Positions 38,450 through 48,729 of a stretch of DNA of 64,000 nucleotides are shown here, piece after piece (the stretch's first letter is position 1; every line of letters starts with the position of its first letter). The position numbers and the translations under genes were made by a program. The notes beneath the pieces are model-generated. The model was given only the letters and a program-made list of their open reading frames with translations, ran no database searches and was not told where the DNA came from. Origin of the DNA: Candidatus Aegiribacteria sp. (GTDB taxonomy: Bacteria > Fermentibacterota > Fermentibacteria > Fermentibacterales > JCC-6); contig JAUVEU010000005.1 in assembly GCA_030594645.1 (NCBI GenBank), positions 1-64,000 on the forward strand, in the 5' to 3' direction.

Positions 38450-39892
38450 CTATTTGATGTAACCAAGGTCCCTGAGTACATCCAGACTTTCGTAATCCGG
38501 AAACACAGGCTCAGGAAGACCGAGTTGAGGTGAAGCCCAGTAGAAAAGCACCTTTTCCATATGCATGGAGTCAGTTTCCTGCGGCCGGGTTTCGATCGGA
38601 TCATCTACAAGATCATATGTTATGAAACTCTCAAGTTCCCCAAGGATGATGGTTTTAATTGACCCGGTCACAACAGAGGCCTGATGTGGAGCAAAACTAT
38701 CCCATGATCTGGGGCACACACCGCTTCCAGGTATGCTGCGGGAATAAGATATATCCCCGGAGAGGATATCCGAACCATCGACCATAGGCATATTCTCTAT
38801 TCCGGCCCATGCGAGCAGTGTGGGAAGAATATCGTACTGACCCACCGGTATCGGGCTAACTACACCGGGTTCTATCCCTGGACCTGACATTATGAGCGGT
38901 ATATGAATAAGCTCCTGGTAAAGAGTGTGCCCGTGGTCGATGCCGCCATGATCAAGGAATTCCTCTCCATGATCGGATGTGATGACAACTAGCGTATTCT
39001 CTGCAAGGGAATCGTTTCTGAGCCACTCGAAGAGTCTCCCGAGATTGTAATCAACCCATGCGATCTCACCATCGTACAGCTTAAGCAGATGGTCGGACTT
39101 ACCTGGATCCCAGTTGCCTGTTTCTTCATCGAACCAGGCTGTTATGCCCATCGATCCGTACTCGGTGAACATCAGATCAAAATCATCAGGAGGGTTATAT
39201 GGAGTATGAACATCGTAGAGATGCAGAATGCAGAAGAACGGCTTCAGATTGATACTGTCGGAAACGACCCATGATATTAGAGAATCTACGGATGCTCCCG
39301 CCTGACCGTGTCCTGCTAAGTTACAGGAATAGTGATCAAAACCTATATCAAAGTTATACTCGTCTCTCAGAAGGGTAACGTTAACAATTCCGCATGTTCT
39401 ATAACCCGCCTGACCGAAGAGTACTGGCAGAGAGGGGAGAGAGGGATCCAGAGCATAGTTCCTTATTCCTTCGTCGTTTTCCAACCTGAAGAATCCCACG
39501 GTTCCGTGTGATCTGACAGACAGACCTGTCCATATTGTCGCATGCGAGGGGAGAGTCCATGGGGATTGAGCGTACGCGTTCTGCCATAGGGTTCCAGAAG
39601 CTGCAAGGCTGTCTATACTGGGTGATGTATTTCTGAAGTATCCGTAGCAGGATAGATGATCCGCCCTGAGAGTGTCGATGATAATGAGGATTACGTTCCT
39701 CTTCTGATTTTCACCGATGCTATCGTTTTCATTGTTGGAAGTTTGATCCTGTACGCTCCCGCATGAAAGGAAGAACATTATGAAAACCAGTAAAACTGCA
39801 GCTGAAAGCAGGCTGAATAGTCCGCGTCCGGATAATCTGATATACAAGGGGTATCCTCTCTTTCCGCTGCCTGGAGCAACTTGAACAAGCAC
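38450..39892 (-). CDS. Membrane-anchored/lipoprotein sulfatase-family hydrolase
   Basis: 'NVILIIIDTLRADHLSCYGYFRNTSPSIDSLA...SPWTLPSHATIWTGL...VITSDHGEEFLDHGGIDHG'. Confidence 0.88.
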   Translation of the reverse strand: MLVQVAPGSGKRGYPLYIRLSGRGLFSLLSAAVLLVFIMFFLSCGSVQDQTSNNENDSIGENQKRNVILIIIDTLRADHLSCYGYFRNTSPSIDSLAASGTLWQNAYAQSPWTLPSHATIWTGLSVRSHGTVGFFRLENDEGIRNYALDPSLPSLPVLFGQAGYRTCGIVNVTLLRDEYNFDIGFDHYSCNLAGHGQAGASVDSLISWVVSDSINLKPFFCILHLYDVHTPYNPPDDFDLMFTEYGSMGITAWFDEETGNWDPGKSDHLLKLYDGEIAWVDYNLGRLFEWLRNDSLAENTLVVITSDHGEEFLDHGGIDHGHTLYQELIHIPLIMSGPGIEPGVVSPIPVGQYDILPTLLAWAGIENMPMVDGSDILSGDISYSRSIPGSGVCPRSWDSFAPHQASVVTGSIKTIILGELESFITYDLVDDPIETRPQETDSMHMEKVLFYWASPQLGLPEPVFPDYESLDVLRDLGYIK

Positions 39893-40072
39893 ACGATACT
39901 GCTATATAAGGTTCTCTCAGGATAGAAGTACTCTGTTTAATACTGGATGTATAGTCAATAATCTTCAATCAACGCGCCGGCGCCCCATTCGCGAATTCAT
40001 CATGAACTTGAGTTACAGCCCTCTCTGAAGCATATTAGGCTTTTCAGCCCTAATTAACATACATTACGGTTA

Positions 40073-41212
40073 TTGAGGAGCATTAACAGTATCATCAAGC
40101 GAAAAGAAACACGGCAGGTATTTATTGGTAACGTCGCCATTGGCGGCGTCGCACCGATATCCGTGCAGTCCATGACCAATGTTCCGACCCGTGACATAAA
40201 GGCTGTTGTCAATCAAACAGAAAGCCTGGCTCAACTTGGTGTTGAGATAATCAGGGTTGCGGTTCCGGACATGGATTCGGCAAAAGCTCTGGAAAAAATA
40301 GTTGAAATGTCACCGGTTCCTGTCGTAGCAGACATCCATTTTGACCCTGAGCTGGCGCTTGTAGCGCTTAAAGCCGGCGTTCACAAACTCAGGCTGAATC
40401 CAGGCAACATCAGGAATAAGCAGGACATCCGGCGTATTGCGGAAAAAGCCTCCGAACTAAACGTACCTATCAGGATAGGAGTCAACTCCGGCAGTATCCC
40501 CGGAGACCTCAGAGACAGGTACGGAGGAGTGAATAAAGAATCCATGTGGGCTTCTGCAAGAAGGCACCTGGATCTGCTGGAAGCATCCGGCTTCAGAGAT
40601 ATCGTCCTTTCTCTTAAATCCAGCGACCCAATGCTCACAGTAGCTGCCAACAGAATGGCATCGGTAGAATGTGATTATCCTCTGCATCTTGGTGTTACAG
40701 AAGCCGGGCCACAGCTTACCGGGAGCGTAAGGAGCACAGTTGCCCTGACGCTTCTGCTTGCAGAGGGAATTGGCGATACCATCCGGATATCACTGTCCGG
40801 AAATCCGGAAAAGGAACCCGTTGTAGCATGGGAAATTCTCTCCTCTCTTGGAATCAGAAGAAGGTTTCCAAGGCTGGTGTGCTGTCCAACATGTGCCAGA
40901 TCCCGAATTGATGTGGAGAAACTGGCTTTATCTGTTCAGGAGCATCTTGCCGGAATAGAAGGAGATTTTACATTAGCTATCATGGGGTGCGAAGTTAACG
41001 GGCCTGGAGAAGCTCGAGAGGCGGATATTGCACTGATCGGAACCCCCTCCGGAGTTCAGCTCTTTGTTGATGGAATAAATACCGGAGAACTTGAGATGTC
41101 TGATCTCACCCGGCATCTTGATAAAGCTGTAGATTCATATATTCGAGAAAAACGCGGAACTTCAGGAGGATGTGACTGTGGTTGCAAAGAAAACAATTCA
41201 GATTCAACTTGA
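40073..41212 (+). CDS. ispG: (E)-4-hydroxy-3-methylbut-2-enyl-diphosphate synthase with Cys-rich C-terminal tail
   Basis: 'VGNVAIGG...PISVQSMTNVPTRD', 'CCPTCARSRID', 'MGCEVNGPGEA'; TTG start. Confidence 0.94.
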   Translation: MRSINSIIKRKETRQVFIGNVAIGGVAPISVQSMTNVPTRDIKAVVNQTESLAQLGVEIIRVAVPDMDSAKALEKIVEMSPVPVVADIHFDPELALVALKAGVHKLRLNPGNIRNKQDIRRIAEKASELNVPIRIGVNSGSIPGDLRDRYGGVNKESMWASARRHLDLLEASGFRDIVLSLKSSDPMLTVAANRMASVECDYPLHLGVTEAGPQLTGSVRSTVALTLLLAEGIGDTIRISLSGNPEKEPVVAWEILSSLGIRRRFPRLVCCPTCARSRIDVEKLALSVQEHLAGIEGDFTLAIMGCEVNGPGEAREADIALIGTPSGVQLFVDGINTGELEMSDLTRHLDKAVDSYIREKRGTSGGCDCGCKENNSDST

Positions 41213-42605
41213 GCGAATCGCCGAGGAGCACTTTGAAGAACTCGATGTTCGCTTTACAGACGCTCTGGGAAACTGGCGCCATGTCACTGTGCCGGCTTCA
41301 GTTGTCGATGAGGAATTCTTTCATCGGGGGATAGGCTTTGATGGATCAACATTGAAAGGTATGACCCTTACCGAGTCGGGAGATCTGATTCTCCAGCCCG
41401 ATCCAAGGAGAGTATTCGAGGATCCTTTTACCGCGAGGAAAACGGTTGTCGTATATGCAGATATAATTCACCCTGATACAGGTAAGCCTTTCTCGAAGGA
41501 TCCAAGAGGAGTTGCCCGGAAAGCAGCCGCATATCTGAGGTCTTCAGGATTGGCGACAGACAGTTTCTGGGCTCCGGAGTTCGAGTTCTACATTTTTGAC
41601 GAGGTTTCCTTCTGGAGTGAACCCGGTAATCAGGGTTATTGCCTGAGGAGCATTGAGTCGCCTGAAAACTCGAAAAATCCTGATTCCAAAGGGTATGTAC
41701 ATTCAGATGAATCAGGTTATCACATGATGTATCCTGTTGACAGCCTGCATGATGTAAGATCAGAAATAGCGTATCATATGCAGAAGGCGGGTATACAGAT
41801 CAAGTACCACCATCATGAAGTCGGCAGAATGGGACAGAGCGAAGTGGAGGTTAATTTCACACCTTTCCTCAGCGCGGCTGACAATGTGATGCTGGGAAAA
41901 CACATAGTTCGCAACGTTGCTCTAAAACACGATCTGTCCGCAACCTTCATGCCTAAACCGATTGAGGGAGAGCCCGGTTCAGGCATGCATTTTCATATAT
42001 TCATGACAAATAATCAGGACAGGGTCTTCTACGATAAAAATGGGTATTGCAATCTCAGCAAAACCGCTCTCGGCGCGATTGCCGGAATTCTTCATCATGC
42101 TCCCGCCATTTGCGCGTTTTCAAACGCTACTGTGAACAGTTACCGCAGGCTTGTACCGGGGCAGGAAGCACCGGTATACCGATTCTTCTCAGGCCCTAAC
42201 AGAAGCGCTTCGATAAGAGTGCCATCGTATGCGAGAACACCGGATTCAATAAGGTTCGAATACAGGGTTCCGGATGGAAGCGGAAACCCATATCTATCCA
42301 TGAGCGCAATACTTATGGCGGCGATTGACGGAATGAAGAAGAAGATGAATCCGCAGAAACTGGGATACGGTCCAATTGACGAAAACGTTTTCTCCCCGGA
42401 TTTCAATACAGACAACCTCGCAATACTTCCGATGACGCTGGAAGAGGCTCTTGATGCTCTTTCGGAAGACCGGGAGTTCCTCCAGAAAAATGATGTTTTT
42501 GCTCCCGAACTGATAGATGATTACCTGAAGGTAAAACGCGATGAAGCAGCGAGTTTCTACGGAAGCCCTCATCCAAGAGAGCACTCGCTGTATTTCAGCC
42601 TTTAA
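41178..42605 (+). CDS. glnA: Glutamine synthetase type I
   Basis: 'GFDGSTLKGM', 'EFEFYIFD', 'GEPGSGMHFHI', 'NSYRRLVPGQEAP'; GTG 41178 lies 8 nt after AGGAGG. Confidence 0.94.
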   Translation: MVAKKTIQIQLERIAEEHFEELDVRFTDALGNWRHVTVPASVVDEEFFHRGIGFDGSTLKGMTLTESGDLILQPDPRRVFEDPFTARKTVVVYADIIHPDTGKPFSKDPRGVARKAAAYLRSSGLATDSFWAPEFEFYIFDEVSFWSEPGNQGYCLRSIESPENSKNPDSKGYVHSDESGYHMMYPVDSLHDVRSEIAYHMQKAGIQIKYHHHEVGRMGQSEVEVNFTPFLSAADNVMLGKHIVRNVALKHDLSATFMPKPIEGEPGSGMHFHIFMTNNQDRVFYDKNGYCNLSKTALGAIAGILHHAPAICAFSNATVNSYRRLVPGQEAPVYRFFSGPNRSASIRVPSYARTPDSIRFEYRVPDGSGNPYLSMSAILMAAIDGMKKKMNPQKLGYGPIDENVFSPDFNTDNLAILPMTLEEALDALSEDREFLQKNDVFAPELIDDYLKVKRDEAASFYGSPHPREHSLYFSL

Positions 42606-42621
42606 CTGAGAGGATAGTATT

Positions 42622-43761
42622 TTGAAAAAACTATTGACCCTTACATTCCTGATCCTGATGCTTGCGTGTGGTGCTCAGGAATCTCCATCGGAAGAAGCTT
42701 CTGACGAGCCGATAACCGCCACTGAGGAATATGTTCTTCCAGACGCTGATGTTTATCTGACAATTACCGATTCCATCGGAGTAGAGCTTGGCGACAGCAA
42801 CTATGTATTTGGCACTATCACCGGAGTTAACCTTACTCCGGAAGGCAATATAGCCGTACTTGATCTTCAAAAATCCAGTATTAGTATTTTCTCGCCCGAA
42901 GGCGAGTTCATTAAGAAAATAGGACGCCATGGGAGCGGCCCGGGTGAGTTTCTTTCTCCTGCTGGAATGGCTTTCTTCCCGGACGGCGGGTTGGTCGTTA
43001 CCGAAGCAATGGGCGGTAAACTCATCTATTTCAACTCCGATCTGGAATATGAATCGGATTTAATAGGCATATATCCATCTCCACCCGTTGGGCTCTCAGG
43101 GTTGGAAGGTGGGGCTATCATCGGAATGAAACCCGATTTCCTGCAGAATGAAGAGGGTATGTTCATGGGCTTTACTGTCGGGAGGTGGGAGAAAGGACAG
43201 ATTGAGCCAACAGCGGTTTATCACTCCAGCATGTCCCCATTCGATCCTTCAGATGTGAGCTCAATGCAGGATGATGTAGCCATATTCACAGCTGCTCCCG
43301 GGGGAATCGTTTTCACCGCGTCCCTGTCCACTGAAGAGTATGAATTCACCACATGGAGCCCCGAAGGAGAAGAACTCTTCACGGTAACCGATGAGGACTT
43401 CGAAAGGGTGCGAAAAACACAGGAAGAGATTGATCTTGAAATAGAAATAACGAACAACCTGATGATACAGCAGGGAATGCCACCGGAAATGGCAAACTGG
43501 GAACCGGACCCGTATCGAACTGCAATAGGCGGATTTGGTGTTGATGGACAGGAACGCCTCTGGGTTAGAAAGGGAACAGAGGAGGCAGTATATTTTGATG
43601 TTTACTCCGTAGACGGACTTGATTTACTCTTTACTGCAGCACTCGATATCGGAGAAATTGCCACCGATTGGATTGTTAGCATTGAAGGGGATAAATTCAT
43701 AGCGTTCGACGCTGATCCTGAATTATATCCCCGGCTATTCATAGGGGATCTGCCTGAATAA
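42622..43761 (+). CDS. 6-bladed beta-propeller lipoprotein
   Basis: Lipobox LMLACG; 'SIFSPEGEFIKKIGRHGSGPGEFLSPAGMAFFPDGGLVV' NHL-type repeat. Confidence 0.8.
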   Translation: MKKLLTLTFLILMLACGAQESPSEEASDEPITATEEYVLPDADVYLTITDSIGVELGDSNYVFGTITGVNLTPEGNIAVLDLQKSSISIFSPEGEFIKKIGRHGSGPGEFLSPAGMAFFPDGGLVVTEAMGGKLIYFNSDLEYESDLIGIYPSPPVGLSGLEGGAIIGMKPDFLQNEEGMFMGFTVGRWEKGQIEPTAVYHSSMSPFDPSDVSSMQDDVAIFTAAPGGIVFTASLSTEEYEFTTWSPEGEELFTVTDEDFERVRKTQEEIDLEIEITNNLMIQQGMPPEMANWEPDPYRTAIGGFGVDGQERLWVRKGTEEAVYFDVYSVDGLDLLFTAALDIGEIATDWIVSIEGDKFIAFDADPELYPRLFIGDLPE

Positions 43762-44389
43762 TCGACTGAAGAAGAGCCCTTACAGGGGAACCGTCCCCTG
43801 ATTCTATTCGGAGGGGTAGGCAGATCAGCAGGTACTCCCCGGGGTTTATCTCACTGAGCCACAGATTCTCCACGATGGGAATTGATGCTTCCAGAAATAT
43901 TCTGTGAGCGTTCGATGATTCCGGCGGATCGACGGAAACAGAATCGATTCCGATCAGAGCGATTCCCATTTCACGGGCGGCTTCGGCTGCCGAAGATGTT
44001 AAAGCGGTATAATTTCTGAAGACGTCAGTCTGATTTGAAACTGAAGAAGCTGTTTTCAGCAGGAGGGCTTTTCCTCTCAGTGAAAGCCCCGATAGTACAT
44101 CTTTATCGATTACCTTTTTGCAGCTGCAATCCACCACGGCAGCAGGAAGAATAAGGTTTGTCAGAGGAATATTGTCCACGGTTGTATCACAATGGGCAAG
44201 ATGAGCGGGAGCGTCCATATGAGTTCCCGAGTGGGAGCTCATCTTCAATCCTGATGTAACGAATCCATCGGCAACCGTTATAAGTCTTCGATTGAACTGC
44301 TCATCCCCCGGCCAGAACGGGGTCTCTTCTGAAAGAGGCCGCGTTATGTCTATCATTTTGTCCGGCGCTAGCGAATACACTTTTTTCAT
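43739..44389 (-). CDS. Cyclase family protein (kynurenine formamidase-like)
   Basis: 'DITRPLSEETPFWPGD', 'HSGTHMDAPAH'; start chosen by SD GAGGG. Confidence 0.85.
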   Translation of the reverse strand: MKKVYSLAPDKMIDITRPLSEETPFWPGDEQFNRRLITVADGFVTSGLKMSSHSGTHMDAPAHLAHCDTTVDNIPLTNLILPAAVVDCSCKKVIDKDVLSGLSLRGKALLLKTASSVSNQTDVFRNYTALTSSAAEAAREMGIALIGIDSVSVDPPESSNAHRIFLEASIPIVENLWLSEINPGEYLLICLPLRIESGDGSPVRALLQSIIQADPL

Positions 44390-44509
44390 CGGTTCCCTCA
44401 CCATCTGAAATAATTCCTTCTCAAACCAAAGGCGCTGAATATCGAATTTGTATATAATCATTTATGCTGAATAATCAGAGAAGTGTAAATCAAAGAGAGG
44501 AAAGAGAAG

Positions 44510-44932
44510 ATGAACCGTGAAGAAATTCTTGAATTCGTCCGGCGTAATACCACTTCGTTCATGGCTACTGTAGATACGGATGAGCCTCGTGTTCGAGCGA
44601 TGGACACACCGTATATTGACGAAAACGGTCTCACATTCTGTACCGGTACAGGTAAGGATATCTGCAAACAGCTGCTTGCGAATTCCTCGGTGGAACTTTG
44701 CTACTGGAGCATGGAGGAAAAGATTCAACTGAGAATTCGGGGAGAAATGGCAAAGCTTGATGATGAAGAACTCAAGAAGCACATCGTTGAAACGAAATTC
44801 ACCTTTCTAAAGCCTGTTGTAGAGCAGTTCGGATGGGACACATTGACCCTGTTCAGGATTTCCACCGGTAAAGCAAGAACATGGTCTCCTGAGAACCCCG
44901 CGGAAATAAACCCTGTGGGCTTCGATTTCTGA
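44510..44932 (+). CDS. Pyridoxamine 5'-phosphate oxidase-like flavoprotein
   Basis: 'TSFMATVDTDEPRVRAMDTPYIDENGLTFCTGTGKDICKQL'. Confidence 0.8.
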   Translation: MNREEILEFVRRNTTSFMATVDTDEPRVRAMDTPYIDENGLTFCTGTGKDICKQLLANSSVELCYWSMEEKIQLRIRGEMAKLDDEELKKHIVETKFTFLKPVVEQFGWDTLTLFRISTGKARTWSPENPAEINPVGFDF

Positions 44933-44943
44933 GAGTAGATGCA

Positions 44944-47250
44944 TCAGAACATCCAGAAGTCTATATCCTTTTTCACTGCCCGACTGCGAATTTCTTCGAT
45001 GTCGATGAACCCATTTGCAATGAGCGTACTACGGTCAATTTCTGAACCCGCGATTTCCCTGACACCAGGCCAGAGGAGAGCTTCATTTTCCATTATGTCA
45101 CTGCTCATGTAATCGATATTGCCCTCATCATACATATTCGCTTCAGAAAGCATCTGAAACGTGATTGCAAGTATCTGATCCCTCCGCTGGTGATAGGCTG
45201 ACCTGAGAATATCTATGTAGGTGTATTTCCTTCCTCCCTCAATAGAAACCTCGATAAATGAGCTTACGTGGTTTTCAAAAGATTCATCATCGTGCTTCGA
45301 TTCGTAACCGTACGGTATCTCCGATCCGGCCATACTCATAATCTCAAAGAGGAGCAGGGCATCTTCATCGCTTTCAATAACATTGAAAATACCTATAGTG
45401 TATCTACCACCGCTGTCAGTATTCAGAGGTTCGCTGCCGCTACTGGAATACATCCGGATTTTCACAGTATCAGAAGATCTGAATATCAGGTTCATCTGCT
45501 CGGCGTAAGTGTGCTCAAGAAGGTATTCAGCGGTAATTCCCGGAGTATCATCCGCAGACCCCCACCGTTCGATGTTCAGGTCTGTTGCCAGATAATTCCT
45601 CTCCACATCTCCGGGCCGTGGACCTGCCTTGCTGTACATGAAGAATGGAGGGTCGGTGAATCTTTCATTTCTGAGATAGGGATCAAGGCGGTTCTCGAAT
45701 ATTGCATATCTCCATAGACATGCTTTTCTATGAAGAGCTTCAAGAGTAGAGTAAAAAACCTCCGTTTCACTCTCTGAAAATCTCTCTGTCTCGAAAAACG
45801 GTTCATTGACCACCCTCCATAGAAGGGCTGCAAAGGACATGGAAGGATATTCAGTGTTGAGGGCGTTCATCACAAGTTCACAGCGGTCAGTGATGCTTTG
45901 CGGCAGCGTCCTTTGCTGAAAACCGCTTAGAATATCCCAGGCTGGATCTTCCTTTTCAAACCGATCAAGTAATGAATTCAGTGTTCCCGACCGGTAACCG
46001 GCAGAGAGTTCCACATAGTGACCGATGATTATTTCATCAGTAAGCGTCGGATCAAAAACCACCGGCTGAGAACCTGTCTCACTCTGTTTTGCTCTGTATG
46101 AAGGAGGTAAATCATCTGAAGATTTTGCTGTCCGGATTTCAGCGCCACGGCTTAATCCCGAAGCCAGGGCACCAAGACAGACAGTGATTCCAGCCGCTGT
46201 TTTCAATGAATCCGGAATATGCCAGATTTCCCTGAAACATTCCTTCCCGCTTTTCCTCTGCAGCCAGCAGCCTGACTTGCAGGCTGGATAGTAGATACAC
46301 CCGCAGCACTTTCCTTCAGGTTCATAGTTTCTGAGCTTACTGAAACCCTCTTCCCATATATTCCGCAGGGGCTTCTGGTGGATATTTCCGGCGCTGAAAG
46401 ACCTGTCCAGTGTCGTACACGGAACCACTTCACCGTCGGGAAGGATCACGCACTGAGATTTTCCCGCTCCGCAAGTAAGGGGGAAATTTCTTACAAGGGG
46501 TTCATAATTCCCAAGATAACCGATCTCATCGGCCAATTCTACATTGAAATATCGCCTCTTTCGTGCAACGAACCCTATCAGACGCTTCAGTTGCCTTTTT
46601 GACAGAAACAGGTCGGAGCGGTATGCAGCTCGCCCCTCTGGAACCAGCAGGTGAATTCCCCACTGGTCAGCACCGCTTGCAGCCACAAGATGGAAGGTTT
46701 CTTCAAGAAATCGTTCATTGATACTTGTCACTGTGGTGCCTGCACAAACCCTGACTCCAGGCAGGGATTTGAAGAAGCTGATAGCCTCTATCGCTTCTTC
46801 CCATGCTCCTTTCCGTCCTCTGAAGGAATCATGTATCTCCCTGGGTCCATCCAGGCTCACCGCCACAAAACCGGGACGGTTTTTCCTGAGAGCTTTCCTC
46901 TGATATTCTGAAGGCATTACAGCTGTATTCAGTGTCCAGTTCTGGTCCCTGAATCCAAGATAGTCAATAATCAAAGGCAGATCGTTCCTTGAAAGAGGCT
47001 CTCCGCCTGTGACAAGGAACTCTTTCACACCCATTTCAACGATTTCATCGATCAGTTTTATTACAGCCTGCAGTGGCATATCGCTAAAACCGTTATCAAG
47101 GCTGACGGAAAGGCAGTGCTGGCAGCTGAGATCGCATTTAAGTGTGGCTAACCACTGTACAAGAACAGGAATCCTGGAATATCCGTTCCGGGTGAAGAAC
47201 CCGCTGCCGTATGAAGTGTTATCTGAAATATAGCTGCTGAAAGAACCCAA
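44944..47250 (-). CDS. Radical SAM/SPASM protein with a hydrophobic segment and ~390-aa uncharacterised C-terminal region
   Basis: CDLSCQHC (CxxxCxxC), 'FLVTGGEPL', SPASM Cys set 'CGAGKSQCVILPDGEVVPCTTLD...CCGCIYYPACKSGC'. Confidence 0.88.
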   Translation of the reverse strand: MGSFSSYISDNTSYGSGFFTRNGYSRIPVLVQWLATLKCDLSCQHCLSVSLDNGFSDMPLQAVIKLIDEIVEMGVKEFLVTGGEPLSRNDLPLIIDYLGFRDQNWTLNTAVMPSEYQRKALRKNRPGFVAVSLDGPREIHDSFRGRKGAWEEAIEAISFFKSLPGVRVCAGTTVTSINERFLEETFHLVAASGADQWGIHLLVPEGRAAYRSDLFLSKRQLKRLIGFVARKRRYFNVELADEIGYLGNYEPLVRNFPLTCGAGKSQCVILPDGEVVPCTTLDRSFSAGNIHQKPLRNIWEEGFSKLRNYEPEGKCCGCIYYPACKSGCWLQRKSGKECFREIWHIPDSLKTAAGITVCLGALASGLSRGAEIRTAKSSDDLPPSYRAKQSETGSQPVVFDPTLTDEIIIGHYVELSAGYRSGTLNSLLDRFEKEDPAWDILSGFQQRTLPQSITDRCELVMNALNTEYPSMSFAALLWRVVNEPFFETERFSESETEVFYSTLEALHRKACLWRYAIFENRLDPYLRNERFTDPPFFMYSKAGPRPGDVERNYLATDLNIERWGSADDTPGITAEYLLEHTYAEQMNLIFRSSDTVKIRMYSSSGSEPLNTDSGGRYTIGIFNVIESDEDALLLFEIMSMAGSEIPYGYESKHDDESFENHVSSFIEVSIEGGRKYTYIDILRSAYHQRRDQILAITFQMLSEANMYDEGNIDYMSSDIMENEALLWPGVREIAGSEIDRSTLIANGFIDIEEIRSRAVKKDIDFWMF

Positions 47251-47333
47251 TCCACACTCTCCTCATCCAGTACTTTACTTGTAATTCTATCATAATGTAA
47301 TGGATGCAGACCTCTTTAAGCAGTCCCGGATAT

Positions 47334-48257
47334 TTAAACTGTTCCCATTGCCAGAAAAAGGCGGGAGTACTCCACATGAAAGCCCTGATCTGTCTCAAGG
47401 CTTAAGGTGCTGATTGATTCAACCTGTTCATCTGTGAGGGGGAACAGGATAATGGTCTCTCCGTTCATGATGCATCTTGTACTGATACTGGGTTTCCAAG
47501 TATTCCAGAGGGCTTTAATCTCTTCGTCCAGGAATTCATCGTCGCCCCAGCCTGAAAGAATATCCATGATACCTTCTTCTGAAAGAGACAGTTCGAAGCA
47601 AACTCTGTTCCCGGGAGCGGTTAGAAGATCAGCCATAAGTTCCCCGTCCTTTTCGTAAAACGCTATCGAACTGCCTTCGTAGCTCTCGATGGGATCATGT
47701 TCCTCAAACAGATTTGAAGCGGAACATTCGTAGTAGATGAAGCGGTCGGTGTACGAAGCAGGTTCGTATTCCACCGATAAAGCGGGAACCCTCCTCCAGA
47801 AAGGCATTGCCCACCGGAAGCCTTCCTCAGGACTTTCATAAGGAACACCCATTCTGTCAACGGGCCTGTCACCCGGCATGAAAACTTCATCGGTAAAGCT
47901 CAGATTCTTCCAGACCGCAAGATAGTTCGCCTCATCTCGGACGATGGGGATCCCGTCATTACCTGTGGAAATCGGAACTGGCACGGGAATCAGAAGGGAG
48001 AAGTAACCGTTCTTTACCTCCACCGTAAGCGTACCGGTAAATTCAGGACCATGGAACCATATCACAGGAGCATCAACTATCATTGGGTAATATGGCTGAA
48101 GGATACCGTTTTCCTCAAGATAGCCCCTTTCTGCCCCCATGGCAGTCGGGATGACTTCATCTATCAGAACTACTCCCCATTCATGTACGAATACTGTTTC
48201 ATATGTTCTTTCCGCTGCTTCCGAACCAGTCAGTAAAATGAGAATCACAAAGATCAT
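47334..48257 (-). CDS. Exported protein of the uncharacterised 'VHEWG' type
   Basis: Signal peptide; 'ETVFVHEWGVVLIDE...VDAPVIWFHGPEFTGTLTVEVKNG' resembles uncharacterised exported HEWGT/ETPVIYFYS proteins. Confidence 0.55.
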   Translation of the reverse strand: MIFVILILLTGSEAAERTYETVFVHEWGVVLIDEVIPTAMGAERGYLEENGILQPYYPMIVDAPVIWFHGPEFTGTLTVEVKNGYFSLLIPVPVPISTGNDGIPIVRDEANYLAVWKNLSFTDEVFMPGDRPVDRMGVPYESPEEGFRWAMPFWRRVPALSVEYEPASYTDRFIYYECSASNLFEEHDPIESYEGSSIAFYEKDGELMADLLTAPGNRVCFELSLSEEGIMDILSGWGDDEFLDEEIKALWNTWKPSISTRCIMNGETIILFPLTDEQVESISTLSLETDQGFHVEYSRLFLAMGTV

Positions 48258-48381
48258 ACAAAAAACCTCCTTTAAGCTGTATTGATTATACTTATTTAGG
48301 AGTTGAAAATTCCATACGATTACTCAGAGCATCTCCACTGATGCCCGATACGCTGATTAGAAAAGAGAAAATAAGCTGACT

Positions 48382-48729
48382 ATGAAAGCAGTAACAGAGC
48401 AAGAACCGATTTCTATTGATTCACTGCGTCAAATGGCGATGGAGCGCTTCGGCGATATGGTCAAAGCCGTGGTAGATGTAGCCCGTGAGATCATGGTCAT
48501 TGATGCGGACCTGCACTCAGATGAAGAAGCAGAGCTGCTTTCGACAGGTTCAAGGCAACAGGATCTATGGGGAATAAACCTCTACCCGGAGCTGCCTCCG
48601 GAGGAATGGCTGGAGTTTGATTCGATGATAAATCTGCGACCATCCTCCGGAAATCGTTCCAGAAATGTCGATGATCCTTCAATCCGTAAACAGATTCAAG
48701 ATGTGGTGGATCGATTGGTGTTCGAATGA
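48382..48729 (+). CDS. DUF5674-like small protein
   Basis: 'ERFGDMVKAVVDVAREIMVIDADLHSDEEAELLSTGSRQQDLWGINLYPEL...FDSMINLRPSSGNRSR'. Confidence 0.7.
   Translation: MKAVTEQEPISIDSLRQMAMERFGDMVKAVVDVAREIMVIDADLHSDEEAELLSTGSRQQDLWGINLYPELPPEEWLEFDSMINLRPSSGNRSRNVDDPSIRKQIQDVVDRLVFE

Noticed and set aside
38450-39892. Sulfatase as an FGly-type active arylsulfatase
   Set aside because: The expected C/S-x-P-x-R is not present (SPWTLPSHA), so only sulfatase/alkaline phosphatase superfamily is claimed.
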